Source of the DNA: Cladorhizidae sp. MBARI D1340-BT2
Lineage: Eukaryota > Porifera > Demospongiae > Poecilosclerida > Cladorhizidae
Assembly (NCBI GenBank): GCA_028752905.1
Contig: JAQNBH010000008.1
Location: forward strand, 822,346-886,345
DNA: 64,000 nucleotides
Direction of reading: 5' to 3'
This document shows, in pieces, positions 60,926-64,000 of this stretch. A program made the translations under genes and the position numbers. The notes beneath the pieces were generated by a model. That model searched no databases, was not told the DNA's origin, and saw nothing but the letters and a program-made list of their open reading frames with translations. How positions within the stretch are numbered: the first letter of the stretch is position 1; every line of letters starts with the position of its first letter.

Positions 60926-62115
60926 TAGTTAGTGAGCCTCCTCACCCAGCAATAGTTAGTGAGCCTCCTCACCCAGCAATAGTTAGTGAGCCTCCTCACC
61001 CAGCAATAGTTGGTGAGCCTCCTCACCCAGCAATAGTTAGTGAGCCTCTTCACCCAGCAATAGTTAGTGAGCCTCCTCACCCAGCAATAGTTAGTGAGCC
61101 TCCTCACCCAGCAATAGTTAGTGAGCCTCCTCACCCAGCAATAGTTAGTGAGCCTCCTCACCCAGCAATAGTTAGTGAGCCTCCTCACCCAGCAATAGTT
61201 AGTGAGCCTCCTCACCCAGCAATAGTTAGTGAGCCTCCTCACCCAGCAATAGTTAGTGAGCCTCCTCACCCAGCAATAGTTAGTGAGCCTCCTCACCCAG
61301 CAATAGTTGGTGAGCCTCTTCACCCAGCAATAGTTGGTGAGCCTCCTCACCCAGCAATAGTTGGTGAGCCTCCTCACCCAGCAATAGTTAGTGAGCCTCC
61401 TCACCCAGCAATAGTTAGTGAGCCTCTTCACCCAGCAATAGTTAGTGAGCCTCCTCACCCAGCAATAGTTAGTGAGCCTCCTCACCCAGCAATAGTTGGT
61501 GAGCCTCTTCACCCAGCAATAGTTGGTGAGCCTCCTCACCCAGCAATAGTTGGTGAGCCTCTTCACCCAGCAATAGTTGGTGAGCCTCCTCACCCAGCAA
61601 TAGTTGGTGAGCCTCCTCACCCAGCAATAGTTAGTGAGCCTCCTCACCCAGCAATAGTTAGTGAGCCTCTTCACCCAGCAATAGTTGGTGAGCCTCCTCA
61701 CCCAGCAATAGTTAGTGAGCCTCCTCACCCAGCAATAGTTAGTGAGCCTCCTCACCCAGCAATAGTTAGTGAGCCTCCTCACCCAGCAATAGTTGGTGAG
61801 CCTCTTCACCCAGCAATAGTTGGTGAGCCTCCTCACCCAGCAATAGTTGGTGAGCCTCCTCACCCAGCAATAGTTGGTGAGCCTCCTCACCCAGCAATAG
61901 TTAGTGAGCCTCCTCACCCAGCAATAGTTAGTGAGCCTCCTCACCCAGCAATAGTTAGTGAGCCTCCTCACCCAGCAATAGTTAGTGAGCCTCCTCACCC
62001 AGCACTAGTTAGTGAGCCTCCTCACCCAGCAATAGTTAGTGAGCCTCTTCACCCAGCAATAGTTAGTGAGCCTCCTCACCCAGCAATAGTTAGTGAGCCT
62101 CTTCACCCAGCAATA
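60926..62115. repeat. 27-bp minisatellite array in SH3-gene intron 2
   Basis: About 44 very homogeneous units of 27 bp (GTGAGCCTCCTCACCCAGCA plus ATAGTTA). Variants are CTTCACC and GTTGGTGAG. A 357-codon minus-strand frame (L-T-N-Y-C-W-V-R-R) is a product of the multiple-of-three unit. Confidence 0.96.
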
Positions 62116-62429
62116 AAAGTCTGACGAGCTGTCCCAGTAAGTATGTAATCTCAATACTAGTGTAGCAAGCTTATATAACCACCTAGCTTTTATACCTAAG
62201 AACTAACATGTCTTATCTAGTAGACTATTTAAAGCTACATAGTTATCTAAAGCTATCTACTCGTGAGAGTTTCCTATGATATAATATGCAGCTCTGTTGC
62301 TGGATGCCTGTACCAGAACAAACAAAGCTTACACAGCACAGAACATGGTTAGCCAATCTAATTATCAGTATAGTGCAAAGCTCTTTCTTCCTTGTGAAGG
62401 CTATAGCTTCTGGGAGTAGACCTATATAG
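62116..62429. other. Unique intronic spacer
   Basis: About 310 bp of AT-rich non-repetitive sequence; nothing recognised. Confidence 0.5.
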
Positions 62430-62935
62430 CAGGCCTAGCTACTGGGAGTAGACCTAGCAGCTCCTATTGGTCTAACTACTGGGAGTAGTCCTAGCAGCTG
62501 CTATTGGTCTAGCTACTGGGAGTAGTCCTAGCAGCTGCTATTGGTCTAGCTACTGGGAGTAGTCCTAGCAGCTGCTATTGGTCTAGCTACTGGGAGTAGG
62601 CCTAGCAGCTGCTATTGGTCTAGCTACTGGGAGTAGACCTAGCAGCTGCTATTGGTCTAGCTACTGGGAGTAGTCCTAGCAGCTGCTATTGGTCTAGCTA
62701 CTGGGAGTAGTCCTAGCAGCTGCTATTGGTCTAGCTACTGGGAGTAGACCTAGCAGCTGCTATTGGTCTAGCTACTGGGAGTAGACCTAGCAGCTGCTAT
62801 TGGTCTAGCTACTGGGAGTAGGTCTAGCTACTGGGAGTAGACCTAGCAGCTGCTATTGGTCTAGCTACTGGGAGTAGACCTAGCAGCTGCTATTGGTCTA
62901 GCTACTGGGAGTAGACCTAGCAGCTGCTACTGTAT
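62430..62935. repeat. 37-bp minisatellite array containing AGCAGCTGCT palindrome
   Basis: About 14 units of 37 bp (TACTGGGAGTAG-[ACT]-CCTAGC plus AGCTGCTATTGGTCTAGC). Each unit contains the 10-bp palindrome AGCAGCTGCT, an E-box-type CAGCTG. One shortened unit lies near 62815. Confidence 0.95.
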
Positions 62936-62964
62936 ACCCACTGAACAAGAGCACAGATGAAACG

Positions 62965-63030
62965 TACCTGTAGCTGGACCAATAGCAGCTGCTAGGTGTA
63001 CTCTCAGTAGCTGATCAATAGCAGCTGCTT
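62965..63030. repeat. Inverted copies of the 37-bp unit
   Basis: GTAGCTGGACCAATAGCAGC followed by TGCTAGGTGTACTCTCAGTAG is the reverse complement of the 37-bp units just to the left, nearly two units long. The array therefore ends in an inverted repeat about 30 bp after the last forward unit. Confidence 0.85.
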
Positions 63031-63066
63031 TAGTAACTAGTTTAGTATGGAGCATCCTTAAGCATA

Positions 63067-63112
63067 TGTATGTATATATAGAGGATATATATATATATAT
63101 ACACACACACGA
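63067..63112. repeat. TA/CA microsatellite
   Basis: Alternating TATATA followed by ACACACACAC. Confidence 0.85.
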
Positions 63113-63324
63113 CAACCACATTAAGAGAATTAAGGGACCACAAGTATACTTCCCACACTCTCCCCTCCTCAATCAAAAGATAGATCTCTCTCTATGCTGT
63201 AAATAGTAGTGGGAATTAGTAGAGTAATGGGGAGAGTGAAATAGAGTGACCAGCAGAGGATGTCCTTGTATTGGGTACATCAACACTGAACCAAGTCAAA
63301 TGACTTATCTGGCTGCTAGGATGT

Positions 63325-63440
63325 GTGGTCAGCCACAACCACCAACCAAAGCCTGTAGTCGTCCACAACCACCAAGTGGATCTAGCTGTCCACAACCACC
63401 AAGTTGGTCTAGGTCAGTCCACAACCACCAAGTGGGTTTT
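63325..63440. repeat. Short tandem repeat with CCACAACCACCAA core
   Basis: Four diverged units of about 25-33 bp sharing TCCACAACCACCAAGTGG or close variants. Confidence 0.8.
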
Positions 63441-64000
63441 ACTGGCTGTGTGTCATTTGCCTACCACACCTTCACTTAACAGCTCACACACTAGAACTAG
63501 GGTGGCTAGATTGAGTTTAAGGTATTTTACACCTCCACTCTCTTTCTGAACACCGACCCAATGCCTAGCCCACCACTTGTCTACATCATGGGTCTGCGAC
63601 AGTTCACAGTGCGAGCATGCTCACACCATGTAGAGCAAGTTAGTGTTGTGCATGGCAAGGTTCTACAGACTCTGTTGACTCCAGTCAGGTGTCAGCTCTG
63701 TTTACATAAACAGTTTTTGTCTTTTAATTTCGAAGAATTGTTACATAGTTAGAGGTGCTCTTAGGAAGAATTGTGCTATTGATGATACATGCATGAGTTT
63801 GGTACATAGCTAGGGGCGTGCTCTTAGGAAGAATTTTCCAAAAATGGCTGCCAAAAATGATTTATCTTAAAATCAGCTTGTTGGTTTTTTAAATACTTCC
63901 GTCTTCATCACGACAAATAGCTAGTTACTTCATCACTTATTCACTCACTCACTCACCCACCCACTCACCCACTCAATCTGCCCTGAAGACCCAAAGTATT
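63441..64000. other. Unique right-end sequence, no recognised gene
   Basis: No exon of the SH3 gene was recognised. A short duplicated block containing GTGCTCTTAGGAAGAATT occurs at about 63756-63774 and 63811-63833. An ACTCACTC/ACCC microsatellite runs at about 63935-63975. Confidence 0.5.

Noticed and set aside
60925..61998. A 357-codon minus-strand frame (R-L-T-N-Y-C-W-V-R)
   Set aside because: A perfect translation of a 27-bp tandem repeat with no other support.

Overview
This is eukaryotic, almost certainly invertebrate animal, DNA. The real coding segments are short exons with GT/AG splice sites and compatible phases. Two recognisable genes are a J1-crystallin/ADP-ribosylglycohydrolase-like gene and a tandem-SH3 adaptor. 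The rest is tandem repeats and decayed hAT, LINE and unclassified transposon sequence. A sponge or other early-branching marine animal fits best, because J1-type proteins are known from cnidarians and similar animals, but the sequence alone does not prove a taxon. No rRNA, tRNA, CRISPR array or prokaryotic operon was seen.

Layout. 1-27096: one enormous 50-bp tandem array (about 540 units, open at the left edge) with nested long-range duplications. 27158-28110: 42-bp array. 28568-29262: 34-bp array. 29480-30173: 25-bp CTAGGG-rich array. 30530-35240: 68-bp array. 36280-36363: near-perfect hairpin. 36474-36885: 33-bp array. 36893-38798: 30-bp array. 39478-40402: 24-bp array. 41765-43478: decayed hAT transposase (minus strand). 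43978-44245: palindromic foldback element. 44336-45424: 21-bp array with a CACGTG in nearly every unit. 45623-47692: 27/25-bp array. 49600-54940: an old transposon-derived coding sequence split by a TIR element and a LINE remnant that contains its own 42-bp array. 55440-56220: a second LINE remnant. 56647-57445, 58893-60332, 60926-62115 and 62430-62935: four more arrays.

Genes. (1) On the minus strand, three phase-compatible exons (48356-48458, 35927-36103, 30199-30506) encode about the first 196 residues of a J1-crystallin-like ADP-ribosylglycohydrolase-family protein. Its introns 1 and 2 are mostly minisatellite, and intron 3 runs leftward towards the 27-kb array. The C-terminal exons were not found. 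(2) On the plus strand, two phase-compatible exons (29269-29396 and 35277-35338, ending in a stop) form the probable C-terminus of an unrecognised protein, interleaved antisense with gene 1. (3) On the plus strand, two exons (57935-58157 and 60451-60633) encode the N-terminus of a protein with two SH3 domains, probably continuing past the window.

The main theme is the density of unrelated minisatellites: at least fourteen long arrays with different units, plus several short ones. They sit in introns, between genes, and in one case inside a LINE reading frame. Most long open frames here are by-products of these arrays and are not annotated as genes.
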